NCBI GenBank assembly: GCA_022702705.1
Contig: CM040439.1
Coordinates: forward strand, 29,197,345-29,261,344
Reading direction: 5' to 3'
Source of the DNA: Papilionanthe hookeriana x Papilionanthe teres
Lineage: Eukaryota; Streptophyta; Magnoliopsida; Asparagales; Orchidaceae
Length of the DNA: 64,000 nucleotides
A program made the position numbers and the translations under genes. Of this stretch, positions 1 to 12,400 are shown piece by piece. Below the pieces are notes generated by a model. The model saw only the letters and a list, made by a program, of their open reading frames with translations, ran no database searches and was not told where the DNA came from. The stretch's first letter is position 1. Each line of letters opens with the position of its first letter.

Positions 1-2239
1 CATGCGACTAACAGAGAAAGGAGTCGTGTGATCATTTCCCCACCTGTAGTGCGACTAGTGTGAAGCTCTATCGAGAGCACGGGAAGGAAGAACTCATGGG
101 AGCAAGTGTGCAATCTATAGGGGGTTCGACTAGCCTCATTTGCTTAGTTCGAAATTTTAGGACAGGCATAAGGTCTAAAAGGTAAGATATTAATTTATTT
201 AAGTTATTAATGTTAATTGATTTAAATTAAATCATGAAAGTAACCCATAATAAATTTAATTAATTTTCAAAACATCATAATGTTGACTCTTACAATTTTA
301 GGGTTTCAAATAAGCTGAGATAGAAAATGTGAGAAGACAACTTCAGGTAAAAAACTCGATTTCAATATGAATTATTATATTCTTATTAAGTCATATTATA
401 ATTAGATTAAGAATCCTAAATTTAAAATTTAGTTATAATTAAATTGCTATTATTTCAAGTATGCAAAAAAGAAAAATATTAGAAGTTTTTACATAAAATG
501 TTATTTGGATATGTCTACACGTATACATATGTATGTCTGGACATTACATATATATGTATATATGTTTATATAGGTAAATAAGTAGTTAATTAGATAAATA
601 AACTATGAAATATTGATATAAAATTTAGAATTAATAGAAAAGAAGATTAGCAATGAATAAGAACTTAATTACATTTAAATTGTTATTATAAGCGCACCGA
701 CAATTGGATTTATCTGAGAAAAATGATAGCAGACGACATAGTTGAGATGGGTAATATGTTTTTATTTTATAATAATTATGTTAATTCACACATGTTTTTA
801 CCGTTTCACAGCTTTTATATTTAAAATGCAAAAGTTCATGTTTCTTTTTAAATGTTAAATGCATTTTTTATTTTAAACGTTAAATACAAGATAAAAATAT
901 ATAAAATATGATATATGCATGTATATGAAAGTCACCCACAAATGATACTAACAGATGAATGCATTGTGTCCGCATATGAAATAGAAAAGGATTGACTACT
1001 TTTAAGGTGGGTTAGAAAATGTTAAACATATATTTTTAGAAGTATACGTTTAGATGGTGATTCCATATTATGAAAAGTGTAACATAAATAAATGAAAGAA
1101 AAATGAAAATATTTTTTTATTACTCTCTTTTACTATTCAGATTTTACTATTACTGTACTTTTACAAAAATATTTTAAAAGAAGAATTATTATAATTTAGA
1201 AACATGTATCAACTGACTATTATTAATTAGACACTCCAGAAAGTACATGTACAAACTCTATTGAGTGCAAACTGATAAGCATTTTAGGTTAACTTTATTT
1301 TATGTTAACTATGAAAGTTTAAATATGAATCAAATATTATAAAATTAAGTTTTATGAATTAGAATGACTTTTTTGTGTTTTGGTGAATTTTAATTGATTA
1401 TGAAATGAAACTGCTAGATAGATTTTTTCCTTCTGACCGTCAGTTCCCGCTTTAGTAATTCCAAGTCCCGGACGGATCGTGACATAAATGATCGATTCAA
1501 GTTTGATCTCATCAGTCCGACCCGGCCTTCAAAACAATTTTCTTACTCTACTACATTTCTTTAATTTTTTTTTTAAATTTTGTTTACTCTACTACATTTG
1601 TATGCATTAAATAAGACAAGAAATTTTGATTTAAAAAAAACCTATAAAATTATGTAATAAAAAAATTTTCACTGCAAAATTTATTTAATAAAAAATTGGA
1701 TAATTGGACCACTCATCATCATTCTTATAAAAAACAAATCTTAACGGACGGCTGAGATTAAAAGTGGCCCTTGATGAAAGTGATGTATCATTGGCTGAAA
1801 TAATCTTAAGTAGAGAACATTGAAATCCCCATCAAATGATTAAGAAGTTTTGCTATAAAGTCTGACCATTTATATCGAAGATAAAAGCAATTTGCCGACA
1901 GGAACATGTGCTCCACGAGAAGAAGAAAGAAGGGCCATTTTGTAAATTCTCAAAAAGATCTTAGGTAGATTTGTAAAAGAAAATTAATTATAAACATCCA
2001 ATTTTTTAAGTGTTATGTTTATGAAGGATATACTTAATAAAAAAAGATGTTTACAGATAATGAGACTGTTGAACTTAGTGAGAAGTGTAGTGCTATAATA
2101 CAGAAAATGTTTCTTAAAAAACTTAAAATCCTGAAAGTTTTACTACTCCTTGTACTGTTGCAGAAATATTTTTTGGAAAAGCTTTATGTGATTTAGGAGT
2201 CAGTATTAATCTTAAAAAAGAACTTAAGTAGAAGAAGAG
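1..2239. other. A+T-rich intergenic sequence without a recognised gene
   Basis: This stretch lies downstream of the PAP16-like gene. It is strongly A+T-rich and broken by stops in all frames. A G+C-richer patch at 1-180 and another at about 1,430-1,530 look like worn transposon pieces, but I could not assign them to a family. Confidence 0.5.
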
Positions 2240-2432
2240 CAATTTTTATATATTTACATATCTACATCTAATTTTAATTTTTACATAACAAAAAGATGTT
2301 TTACATATGTTAAAAGATAAGATGGTGATATTTTTTATGCGATGAGAAAGATTTGGATGGTATAAATGTAAAAAGAAGGTTTGGGTATTGGAAATGTAAA
2401 TAAATAGGAATTAAATGATGTGTGTAAATGCC
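2240..2432. mobile_element. Palindromic MITE, family M, diverged copy
   Basis: Family M has mirror-image ends. The left end reads like ACATACATACCACTCAAT followed by a run ending CACCTAAACTTT, and the right end is its reverse complement. A short core contains CTATGCATGAAAA. This copy has the left arm (TATTTACATATCTACATCTA), a core with GATTTGGATGGTATAAATGT, and a right arm ending TGTAAATGCC. It is one of the more mutated copies. Confidence 0.6.
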
Positions 2433-2496
2433 ATTTCTTTTAGTGCCTTGGTTTTTATAATATAAAAATTTGAGTGATATATATATATATATTAAA

Positions 2497-2656
2497 AGAT
2501 TGACAGGAGGCTATTATACGAGCCTCCAACCAACCTCATGTGCCTAACTAATCAATCCCACGCAGCAGGCAGATGCACTCGGGCGGGCTCAAACCCATGA
2601 CTTCAGGTGACACGACTGATAACACAGCTGCCAACTAAAGAGTCACGGTGAGCGGC
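2497..2656 (-). mobile_element. Probable tRNA-derived SINE
   Basis: On the minus strand an A-box-like CTCTTTAGTTGGCAGC (about 2,627-2,642) is followed about 30 bp later by a B-box-like GGGTTTGAGCCC (2,586-2,597). That is the spacing of an internal Pol III promoter from a tRNA-like head. A tRNA-unrelated body follows to about 2,497, next to an A/T-rich tail with (AT)n. Both flanks are (AT)n, so a target duplication cannot be defined. It could also be an unusually G+C-rich MITE fragment. No second copy was seen. Confidence 0.5.
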
Positions 2657-2670
2657 ACATCTATATATAT

Positions 2671-2733
2671 AAGTTTAGGTATGAGATACATAAATATAAA
2701 AGAATTACGTACGATGTATGTAATAAATGCCCC
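2671..2733. mobile_element. Right-end fragment of MITE family M
   Basis: Only the right arm is present: AAGTTTAGGTATGAGATACA through GATGTATGTAATAAATGCCCC-like sequence. It matches the right ends of the fuller copies. It abuts the SINE-like element, so the left part was lost or displaced there. Confidence 0.55.
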
Positions 2734-2847
2734 AAAATTTTATTAAGAAACAATGAATCACATTCAACATTCTTAATGAAAAGTACAAATTCTAACATAA
2801 TGTTTCCTTTCCCACACATTAACATTTTCTCACACACAAGGGTCATT

Positions 2848-3056
2848 ATATACATACCACTCAATTCCTATAAATTTAGATATCTAACCTCTAAACTTTA
2901 CCTTTTTTATATCTATACCACCCAAATCTTTCGTATCACATCAAAAATACTATCATTTTTAACTTTTAAAAATTGAAATATATATTTTCATGCATAGTTA
3001 AGGTGGTATGTATAGGTATGTAAATATATAGAAATTAAGTGGTATGCATGTAAATC
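2848..3056. mobile_element. MITE family M, near-complete copy in inverted core orientation
   Basis: Both arms are present: TACATACCACTCAATTCC on the left and TTAAGTGGTATGCATGTAAA on the right. The core is reversed relative to most other copies, with TTTCATGCATAGTTAAGGTGG near the right side. It lies about 180 bp beyond the stop codon of the PAP16-like gene, so it may fall in or near the 3' UTR. Confidence 0.75.
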
Positions 3057-3239
3057 TTCCTTAAACAAAATAAAATTTGTCTTTAACTTCCAACAGATGC
3101 CATGTTCTCTCTCAAATAAGAGATAAATACTGCCATACCTGAAGAACTCCGCTCTCCGCAAACAATGCAGCACATTGATTGAAAATAAAATGAAGAATTT
3201 CAATATATCGGATTCGAATGTTGCACGAGAAAAGGCAAC

Positions 3240-3452
3240 TCAGTAACTGAGTTGAACATAGCTGTGATTAGTGCCATCTTCCATTCTAATCCAAGAATGA
3301 AGGGAGAATGGTTCTTCATTGATCTCAAGAATTCTGGAACCACGTGGCCATGTTCCATAGCCGCCATACCCGCTGTGACGAGCAAAGCAGAGCCAGAGCT
3401 GCTCATAGGGACAGCACCAATCCAGCCCATGATTGTGCCCTACAAACACTGC
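3240..3452 (-). CDS. PAP16: PAP16-like gene, last coding exon (GHNH motif and stop)
   Basis: The exon starts after acceptor ATGCAG and ends in TGA at 3,242-3,240, giving 70 residues plus stop. It opens AVFVGHNHGLDW, which holds the fifth metallophosphoesterase motif. It continues through the conserved RHSGYGGYGTWPRGSRILEI and closes MEDGTNHSYVQLSY. Phase 0 matches the donor of the previous exon (AAG|GTGAGG at 13,961). The two are separated by a 10.5-kb intron. Confidence 0.93.
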   Translation of the reverse strand, partial: AVFVGHNHGLDWCCPYEQLWLCFARHSGYGGYGTWPRGSRILEINEEPFSLHSWIRMEDGTNHSYVQLSY

Positions 3453-6400
3453 CTGCATAATGTTATATCAGGGGATAGACACTCAACATTATCATAATTT
3501 TTTTTTTATAAAGATGCATTTTGATGAGAAAAAATGAATAATTATAGACAGCAAAATCAGCTTGTGATGCTTCAAATGTTACAGTTTTATAACCTGTTTG
3601 TTTATAATTTAGACCTTAGTGAAAAGTTTTTACAAGTATGAACAACAACAATAACCGCAATAAGCCTTTATCTCACTAAATAGGGTCTGCTACATGAATC
3701 CTTTTACTCCATTGTGTCCTATCGGGTGTCATATTTTCATTTAATTCTAATAAATTAAAATCATCTTTTTTAGGTCTACCTCTGTCTTTCTTCACATAAA
3801 TCGAATCTAAAATATCTGCTCTCCTAATTGAATCATCAGATGATTGATGTTCAATATAACCAAACCATCTAATATCACTCTGGAGCGACACCAACCCTTT
3901 CACGAATAGTTTTTATAAGTAAGAAACACGAATTAAAATGAATCTATGCATTATATATACATACATATCCTAACTTGTTTTTCAGCTCATCATTTCAAAC
4001 TGAAGGCCTGTTTATTGAGGAGCCTGTTAGCATCACTTTCATTTTTTGTTATTTCTTTTACTTGTCTTTTAAAATAAATTGACTAATTTTTAAAAATAAA
4101 AAATAAAAAATATGGAAAAAGTACATCAAATAAAAATATAATTTAAAAAGAAAAGTAAAAACAAAAATAAAAGACAAAATTGATGTCAAACTGGTCCTTA
4201 AAGAATGAGCAAATATGAGTTGAGTTTTATAAACATCTGGCCTTTTTTGACAGCCCTATGAAGCTAGAAGAGCAGGTAAACACAATAATGGTTTTTTTGG
4301 ATGTCAGTCATCAAAGGACTGGTTGGTGCTTCGCAAGATGACTTCAGCAAACCTAAAGTTTTCTCCTTTTACAAGTACAGGAAGACAGTGTAGATGCCAG
4401 AGTAAATTATATATATATGTGTGTGTCTGATAATAATAAAAAAGTATATATGCGATAGATAATAAGATAGCATGATGGCATCGCAGATATAGAGGCCAAA
4501 GGACTTTACAAGGCTTAAACTTTTCATGACAGCTGCACATGGTTTGGATGAATCTATAGAAACCAAAAGCAAATAGTCATAATGAGTAGGATTCATTTGC
4601 AAGTTTGCACAACAATGATAATCGTCTACAATCAAGGAAGATTTCAAATCAATCCTGATGAGAAAATTTGATATGGATATCATAACCTTTTTTTTTTTTT
4701 TTTTTGAGATTAAAGTAGATTACTTTGTTTAATGATACCAAGGCTGAAAAACCATAGTGGCCGTTAATAAAGAAGGAAAATTTACATAAACGCCATTTAA
4801 TTTTTATGTAATTCCAAATCTAGAAACTAAACTTTAGGTTTTACATACATACCACCTTAGCTATGCATGAAAAGGTGTATTTCAATTTTTAGAAGTTAAA
4901 ATGGTGTAATTTTTTATGTGATAAGAAAGATTTGGATGGTATAAATGCAAAAAGTAAAGTTTAGGTGTTTTAGGTATGTAAATACTATGAAATTGGGTGG
5001 TATTTATGTAAATACCCCACTATAGAAAGTTAGGCATGGGTCCTGCTTGAAAAGTTTGTAAATAAATCTACCAAACATTGTGTTCCTTACAGGACGAGAA
5101 GTAGAAGATTTGGTATAAGAATCAGTAGGACTGTCGGTTAGCTTTTCCGATTCAAAAAATAATTTTTTAAATTTAATTTAATATGAAAGATATGTAATTT
5201 TAGGTTTTGAAAGTAGTATGTTTTAATTTTTGAAAAATGAGACCGAATAGATCTCATTTGCCCAATAGTTTGCATAATCGTGCCTGATACCACGAATAAT
5301 ACACCTTATTGAAAGATAAGTGTATCCCGCATTGGTCGACCCAATCGTACAAACTAGAATATTTATGACATCCGTTTGGTCAGCGAACCTTTTATATATA
5401 ACCAACAAATTCCCCTACATAATATAAATATTAGGCAGTGTTTATTTTATCTGGGTTCCAAATTTCCTATAGAGGCAAACCCCTATAATTAATTACATCT
5501 CGAATGACTGAAATCACTTGAGAAAACTCTCGATAATGATCGGTAGTTCTGTCTTCAAAAATTCAAAATTTAGGTTTTCACGGTATGACGTGGAAAATCA
5601 AGTGGGAAATGCTCAATGTGGAACACTTATTTCCAGAAGTTGAATGGGTGAAAGGCAAGGGATGTCACGGATCTGAGGCAAGTCTCAGTGACTTCCCAAC
5701 TATCCTACTGTGTGGCTGCGTTTTGGAGAGATGTTTATTAAGTAATTCAGTCAAGACAATTTTATTATTTGAGACTTATGCAAGTAGCCCGCCGAGATAA
5801 AAGGTTTACATTGTACCGTACGACAACCTCAGAACCTAGTACGAATTAGAACTTATGCCGCACAACACAACTGCACAGAAGCCTAAGAGGAAAGTGATGA
5901 TTTGTGATGCGTTGGGCAAGCTACCTCGAAGTCCTATAGGTTGTTATTGTTAAACTAAGGAGCGAGCTTGTTGAAAAAGATCCTCTTACTGCTCAGCCTG
6001 AATTCCTCGCCGTGCTGCCCACGAATTTAACTCCAAACCTCCTGCTGTAGCGATGACTCCAGGGTTCAAGTGTTTGAGATTGGTGGTTTATGTTTCACAG
6101 TTTTAATGTCAAAATTTAGTTTTGTTGTTGTTGCTAAAATGTTGAAATTCTCGTGAGGGAATTAAGGGCGTTCACTAGTTTCAAAAGTGTGTTAATTTTC
6201 GAAAATGTACCTTTATTTTAGTTTTACAACAAAAACATGCATAGTAAAGTAAATTGCATATAAATAAAAATATTGTAAAGTAAAATGCAATAAATAAACT
6301 GTAAAAGTGTACTTGGGTATCTGCCACCGCCGCGTGATTAGTATTGCAAGCATAGTATGATTTGCAATAAAATTAAATAAACTTGCAAGAAAAGTAAGCA

Positions 6401-9400
6401 AAACGAGAAAATCCAGCACGAATGTCAAAAAAACGAGTCGTATAAATCACAAGCAAAACTCTTAGTGACGTATGGAAGACTAGAACTGAATGTAAGACGT
6501 CAGTAAAAGTGGGGGTTCAGAGCTGGACTGTGTTCTTCCCGACTTTGAACAAGAGCTGTCAACCCGACGATCTACGGAGGGCAATCCTTAACCTTGATCT
6601 AAATGACTAGTCATGGACTTTTGTGAGTTTTTATAAGAAAAAGTTCTTTGATTTTCATGCAAAACTATTGTCTCAGTTTTTTATGCAAAGTTTTTTTTAT
6701 AAAGCAAAAGAGTTTTTTTTTTGTAAATATTTTGTAAAGTGTAGTCCACAGGTTATTCACTTTAATCAAACTAGGACTACTAACGACCTATGAGCGTCGG
6801 GGACAACAATCACACCAAGAGTCGGCAGATAGTATCATCGGTCATTTCCTCTCCCTTATTAGATCTTTGAGGTAGGAGACACTATCCTAAAATTCTCACA
6901 TCGTATCCCTCGTTTAGCACACATTAGCATTATCGGCATCGCCTTAGCCACCTAGACCTCAGACTTATACCAATCTGATAATCCACATGCGGCATTAACA
7001 AATGTCCCTAATTGCCAGGAGGATCTGAGTGTAATATTCAAGCTCAAATCCCGGTGCATTGGGTTTCACTGTAGGTTAAATTATGACAAAAATTTCACAA
7101 TTGATTAAATTAAGGAAGTCGTGAACCACATCTTGGTGCATCATTATATCTAGTGTCTTAATCAGTTCGTGAATTAGGGTCAAGTGCCTAGTTTCATTAT
7201 TCGTTCGAATATTAGGTTGATGAGCTCTCACCTAGGGTGTGCTCTTAAAGTCTTTGAAGCTTACACTGAAAATTAGGTGGATGATCTCTCACCTAGGGTG
7301 TGCTACTAAAATCTAGGAGCCTACATGCGAAAATCAGGGAGATGAACTCTCACCTATGGTGTGCTTCTAAAATTCAGGAAGTCTACATTGAAAATCAGAC
7401 AGATGAACTCTCACCTAAGGTGTGCTCCTAAAACCCAGGAAACCTACACTGAATCTTGTGTTTGAAGTGATCTTAAAGTAATTTAAGGTGTTTTACCCTC
7501 AGGTGTTTCTTAAGCTAACCTTCAAATATCTCTAAGTGTCTTACAAATGATTAAACCAGGAATTCTCACTTTTGACTTAACCGTTTTAAAAGAAAAATAA
7601 AGAAACAGAAGAAGGAGGCCGACCCACTTCCAAGATTAGCAAAGCCAAAAGGGGGGAAAGCAAGTGAATCAGGCCTAAAAAACGTTATAATAATTGCATG
7701 AAACCCAAATCAATGGGCCAAAGGGCTTCTTAAAACTCCGGACAGCGGCTAGGAGCTTCCAACAGGGATCCTAAGGCTTCCTACAACTACGGACAGCGAT
7801 CGACGACTCCAAACAGCAACTCTGACGCTTCCTATAGCCTTTTACAGCGATTCTACGGTTCAAACAGCTCTAGGAAGCATTTAACAGCCACCTACAGCAG
7901 TCCTAAGCTTCCTAAAACATCCAAACAGTAATATTAAGCCATAAACAGCAACCTACAGCAGTCCTAAGGTTTATACAGCACCCAAACAACATTTTTAAGC
8001 CGTAAACAGCAACCTACAGCAGTCCTAAGCTTCCTACAGCACCCAAACAGCACTTATACAGCAATGGACACCACTTTTCAGCACCTATTCACCTCAAAAA
8101 ACCCTTATACAGCAATGGACATCACTTTTAAGCTTCCAAACAGCAATAAACAACCATCCAATGCTTCAAACAGCTCTCCTACAACACTTAGTAGTTTTCT
8201 GCAGCACTAGACAGCACTTATGGAAGCCCAAAACAACAATTTTAAATGCACAAAACATCACTTAAAAGAGCCCCAAAATCAGCTAGGAAACTTAGCCTAA
8301 AACAATGTGTAAACCCTCCAAAATTAGTGAACGGATTATTGTCAAAATAATAAAAGTATCAAGCAAAAGCAATCTCAAATCCCTCTCCAAAACGGTGATA
8401 TATCCGAACCGAAGTCAATTTTGAAAACACTCAGGACAACATGTGTTTCAAGCCTAAAAACAGTAAATTCACAAGGTTAAAAATAACACTTAATCCTCCC
8501 AAAACGGTTGAAGGGTTCATAGGCAGTGTTCAAAACAGTCCTAGAATGATATTTTTAACGTCTTAACAAGGTGAACGAGTTGTGCCAAAACAGTAAATAT
8601 ATCGAGCCCAAATCAGTGTTGTAAAGCTTTCGAATCAACACATAACCAACCATAAAAATGTTTTAAGGCCCTTAGACTGTAGCAAAATGAACCCCCAAGA
8701 AACAACTAATCAGCTTTAAACAATAAAAGCATATGTGACCAAAAACAACTCTTAAACATTCGCCTAAGTTGACAAATATTGGGAGAGCAAGGAAAGCAAT
8801 TATGCACACCAATTCGTCCTAATACCCTACTAAAAAAAAATACCACCCCCAATTTATTTCAAGGAGGCGTTGCATACATATCCGGCAACCCTTAAATGTT
8901 TACATATATAACACCTACATATATATCATCTAAATTTTCACCTCGCAAAGGAAACACTCCATTTCATGCATAGGATAGGGTGGTACATGTGTAAGAATTG
9001 AAGTTTAGGTGTTAGATATTTAAACATGTGGCAATTGAGTGGTATGCAAGTAAATACTCGTATGATTAATTCAGAATCTGTGCTACAAAACAACCCCAAT
9101 GCTTGCAACTTAAGAAGACTGAAAATAAGAGAAATGAATCCCCTCCAAAGCCTAAAAGAAAAATATCAACACTGTCCTGACTTTTCCCAGAAGGAATTTA
9201 AGAATTAATCAAAGTAAGAGCCACATGATCGTTTAAGCACAGCATAAAAATATTAAACCCTTTTCCAACATTCGTATCCAGCGCCAACAATGAATCAAAG
9301 GTATAGCATGAAATAAAATTATAGGCGGATAGCCATTTTAAGAAATCAGAAGTGATAGTTGGCATCCTTCATAAAATAAAATTATAAGCAAATACCCATT

Positions 9401-12400
9401 TACCGGTGAGGAGTCGTGGCAGCCAAATGCATCGACCAAGATTGTAAAAAAAAAATAATGATAATAATTATACCTGCAGGAAAAATGCTCTGGTGAGAAT
9501 CAGGTTTCTGTAAGATGAGGAGGAAGGAGGACTTGTTGCGTGAAGCAAGGAAGCAGGTCGAGGGTCTCGGTGTAGGGGAAGAGAGCCCAGCGGGAGAGTT
9601 GCAATGGAGTGCTTCGGTTTACAGAGGGAAGGAGATCTGAGCGAACCAATCTCGGTGGCGAAGGGAAACGAGCGGGCGAGGGCTTCGAGCAGGGAGAGCA
9701 TGCAGGTGAGGGTTTTGGAGCTTCAATCGGGGGAGGAAGTGGCGCACAGGATTTCGATCGGGGGAGGGAGACGAGGGTGAAGCAGGCTTAGAATGATGCT
9801 TTTTTTCGGTTGCAAGCGGGGAGGGCGCGGTGGGGTGGGGGTGGGGGGGGCAACGGGAGAGGAGTTTGGGTAGAGATGGGCATCGTATGCGGGAGAGTTG
9901 TTTCGGTGCAGGGTAGAGCGAAGCAGGTGAGCGGGCTCGACGCAGAGAGGAGGAGGCGGGTGAAAGCTTCGGTGCAGGAGAGGCCGAATCAGGAGAAGGA
10001 GACGGGGCTTTGGTGAGGAGAGGAAATAAAAGAGGCAAGTCGTGCGTGAGGGAAGAAGAGAGGCGAGTCGAGAGGGAGGAGGCGAGCAGGTGAAGTTTTT
10101 TGTTCGTCTTGAGGAAGAGGGAGGCCAAATCGTATATCCAAATTTTCAGTCTGTTACAGAACGTGGGCGGGAGACTAAATGATTTCCATTAATGCAGTAG
10201 GCTCAGTTGGAATGTAATAAGGGCTAATTAAATTTAATTAAAAGAGTATGAGCAGCTAATTTTGAAATTTCAAATTTCATATTACCCATTGGGTTATCAG
10301 CTCGACCTGATGCAATTGGGCTATGTTCAACCCAAATCAAACCCGGGTTAAGCCTAAACTCACCTCGTTTAATTAAATTTAATATGCATCGATTTTCGTG
10401 ACGTTTGTGCTTGCACGGAATCGTAGCAATACGGGTGTCCTTTCTAGCTAAAGTCGACGTCCCGGATGCATCCGTGTGGTCTGTTTCGTCATCCAAAATT
10501 GTTTGGATGAGTTTGCTTACGGTCGACCCAACTCAAGCCAACAGAGTGCGTGGTGCGAAGCGTGCACAAAATTGTGGTGCCCGCCAGTGCTTGAGTCACT
10601 AAGGGTTCACCTAAGGTCGTCTGATTCTATGGGAACTCATTTTTGGGCCCTCTACATGTTAGCCCTTAGCCCTTGCGACTAAGGGTCTGTTTGGGGCGGC
10701 TTGTGCGTTTCAGAATAAGCTGACAGAATAAGCAGCTTATTCTGAAACACGGCCCACGAGTCGACCGCGTGGGTCGACCCGCGACCTGCATTTAGTGTAA
10801 AAAATTTAAACACGGCAGACAGCGTTTTCAAACACGTGCGAACTAAACAGTTAAGCGGCGTTTTAAAAAACTTCACCGCAGTTATAAGCTACCCCAAACA
10901 GACCCTAAGAGTCGAGTGCTTGAGGCTACTCATGCAAGGTTTTCACAAAAAATAAGTCAAGAAGTGGTTCGAAGTTTTATGTGAGGTGGGCTCCGTTACT
11001 AATCCACTATAATGGTCAACATGAAACCCTAAGGCTAGATCCTAGGCTTTAAGGAAAGAACAAGGATCTAACTGAAAATGAGGTCAACATGAAACCCTAA
11101 GGCTAGATCCTAGGCTTTAAGGAAAGAACAAGGACCTAACTGAAAATGAGGTCAACATGAAACCCTAAGGCTAGATCCTAAGCTCTAAGCAATTATGCAC
11201 ACCAATTCATCCTAATACCCTATTAAAAAAAATAACCACCCCGAATTTATTTCAAGAAGGGGTTTGCATACATATCCGGCAACCCTTGAATGTTTACATA
11301 TATAACACATATAAATATATATCATCTAAATTTTCACCTCGCAAAGGAAACACTTCATTTCATGCATAGGATAGGGTGGTACATGTGTAAGAATTGAAGT
11401 TTAGGTGTTAGATATATAAACATGTGGCAATTGAGTGGTATGCAAGTAAATGCTCATGTCATTAATTCAGAATTTGCGCTACAAAACAACCCCAATGCCT
11501 GCAACTTAAGGAGACTGAAAATAAGAGAAATGAATTCCCTTCAATGCCTGAAAGAAAAATATCAGCACTGCCCTGACTTTTCCCAAAAGGAATTTAAAAC
11601 TTAATCGAAGTAAGAGCCTCGTGATCGTTTAAGAATAGCATAAAAATATTAAAGCCTTTTCCATCATTCGTATCCAGCGTTAACAATAAATCAAAGGTAT
11701 AGCATGAAATAAGATTATAGGCGGATAGCCATTTTAAGAAAACAAAAGAAGTAGTTGGCATCCTTCATAAAATAAAATTATAAGCAAATATCCATTTGCC
11801 GGCGAGGAGTCTTGGCAACCAAATGCATCGACCAAGTTTGTAAAAAAAAAATAATAATAATAATTATACCTGCAGGAAAGATGCTCTGGTGAGAATCAGG
11901 TTTCTGTAAGATGAGGAGGAAGGAGGGCTTGTTGAGTGAAGTAGGGAAGCAGGTCGAGGGTCTCGGTGTAGGGGATGAGAGGCGAGCGGGAGAGTTACAG
12001 TGGAGTGCTTCGGTTTGCAGAGGAAAGGAGAGTCGAGCGAACCAATCTCGATGGCGAAGGGAGACGAGCGGGCGAGGGCTTCGAGCAGGGAGAGCTAAGG
12101 GCGTCGGTGCAGGTGAGGGTTTTGGACCTTCGATCGGGGTAGGAAGAGGTGCGCAGGACTTCGCTCGGGGGAGGGAGACAAGGGTGAAGCAGGCGAGCGT
12201 TTAGAATGAGACTTTTTCTTTTTTTTCGGTTGCAAGCAGGAGAGGGCGCGGTAGGAGGGGGGCGAACGGGAGAGGAGTCTGGGTAGAGGAGGGCATCGTG
12301 TGCGGGAGAGTTATTTCGGTGCAGGGTAGAGCGAAGCATGTGAGCAGGCTCGACGCAGACAGGAGGTGAGCGGGTGAAAGCTTCGGTGCAGGAGAGGCCG

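Larger units (their letters stand above)
8795..11186 (-). repeat. First unit of a 2.4-kb tandem duplication inside the solo LTR
   Basis: From GCAATTATGCACACCAATTC onward this unit matches the next one (11,187-13,277) almost continuously. Shared parts are a family-M MITE, a G+C-rich block (9,480-10,110 versus 11,880-12,530), a CpG-rich block (10,390-10,610 versus 12,790-13,010) and the LTR's 5' terminus. This unit is longer by a 223-bp Tourist-like MITE and a 68-bp terminal repeat array. Confidence 0.85.

Noticed and set aside
9619..10128. 169-codon minus-strand frame and companions on the other strand
   Set aside because: Proline/serine-rich translation of the G+C-rich LTR block. The corresponding block of the duplication (11,995-12,503) has different frame breaks, so it is not maintained as coding.
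9026..11604. Pair of similar 60-codon plus-strand frames (9,026-9,208 and 11,422-11,604)
   Set aside because: They begin inside family-M MITE arms and are repeated only because of the 2.4-kb tandem duplication. No known protein and no promoter context.
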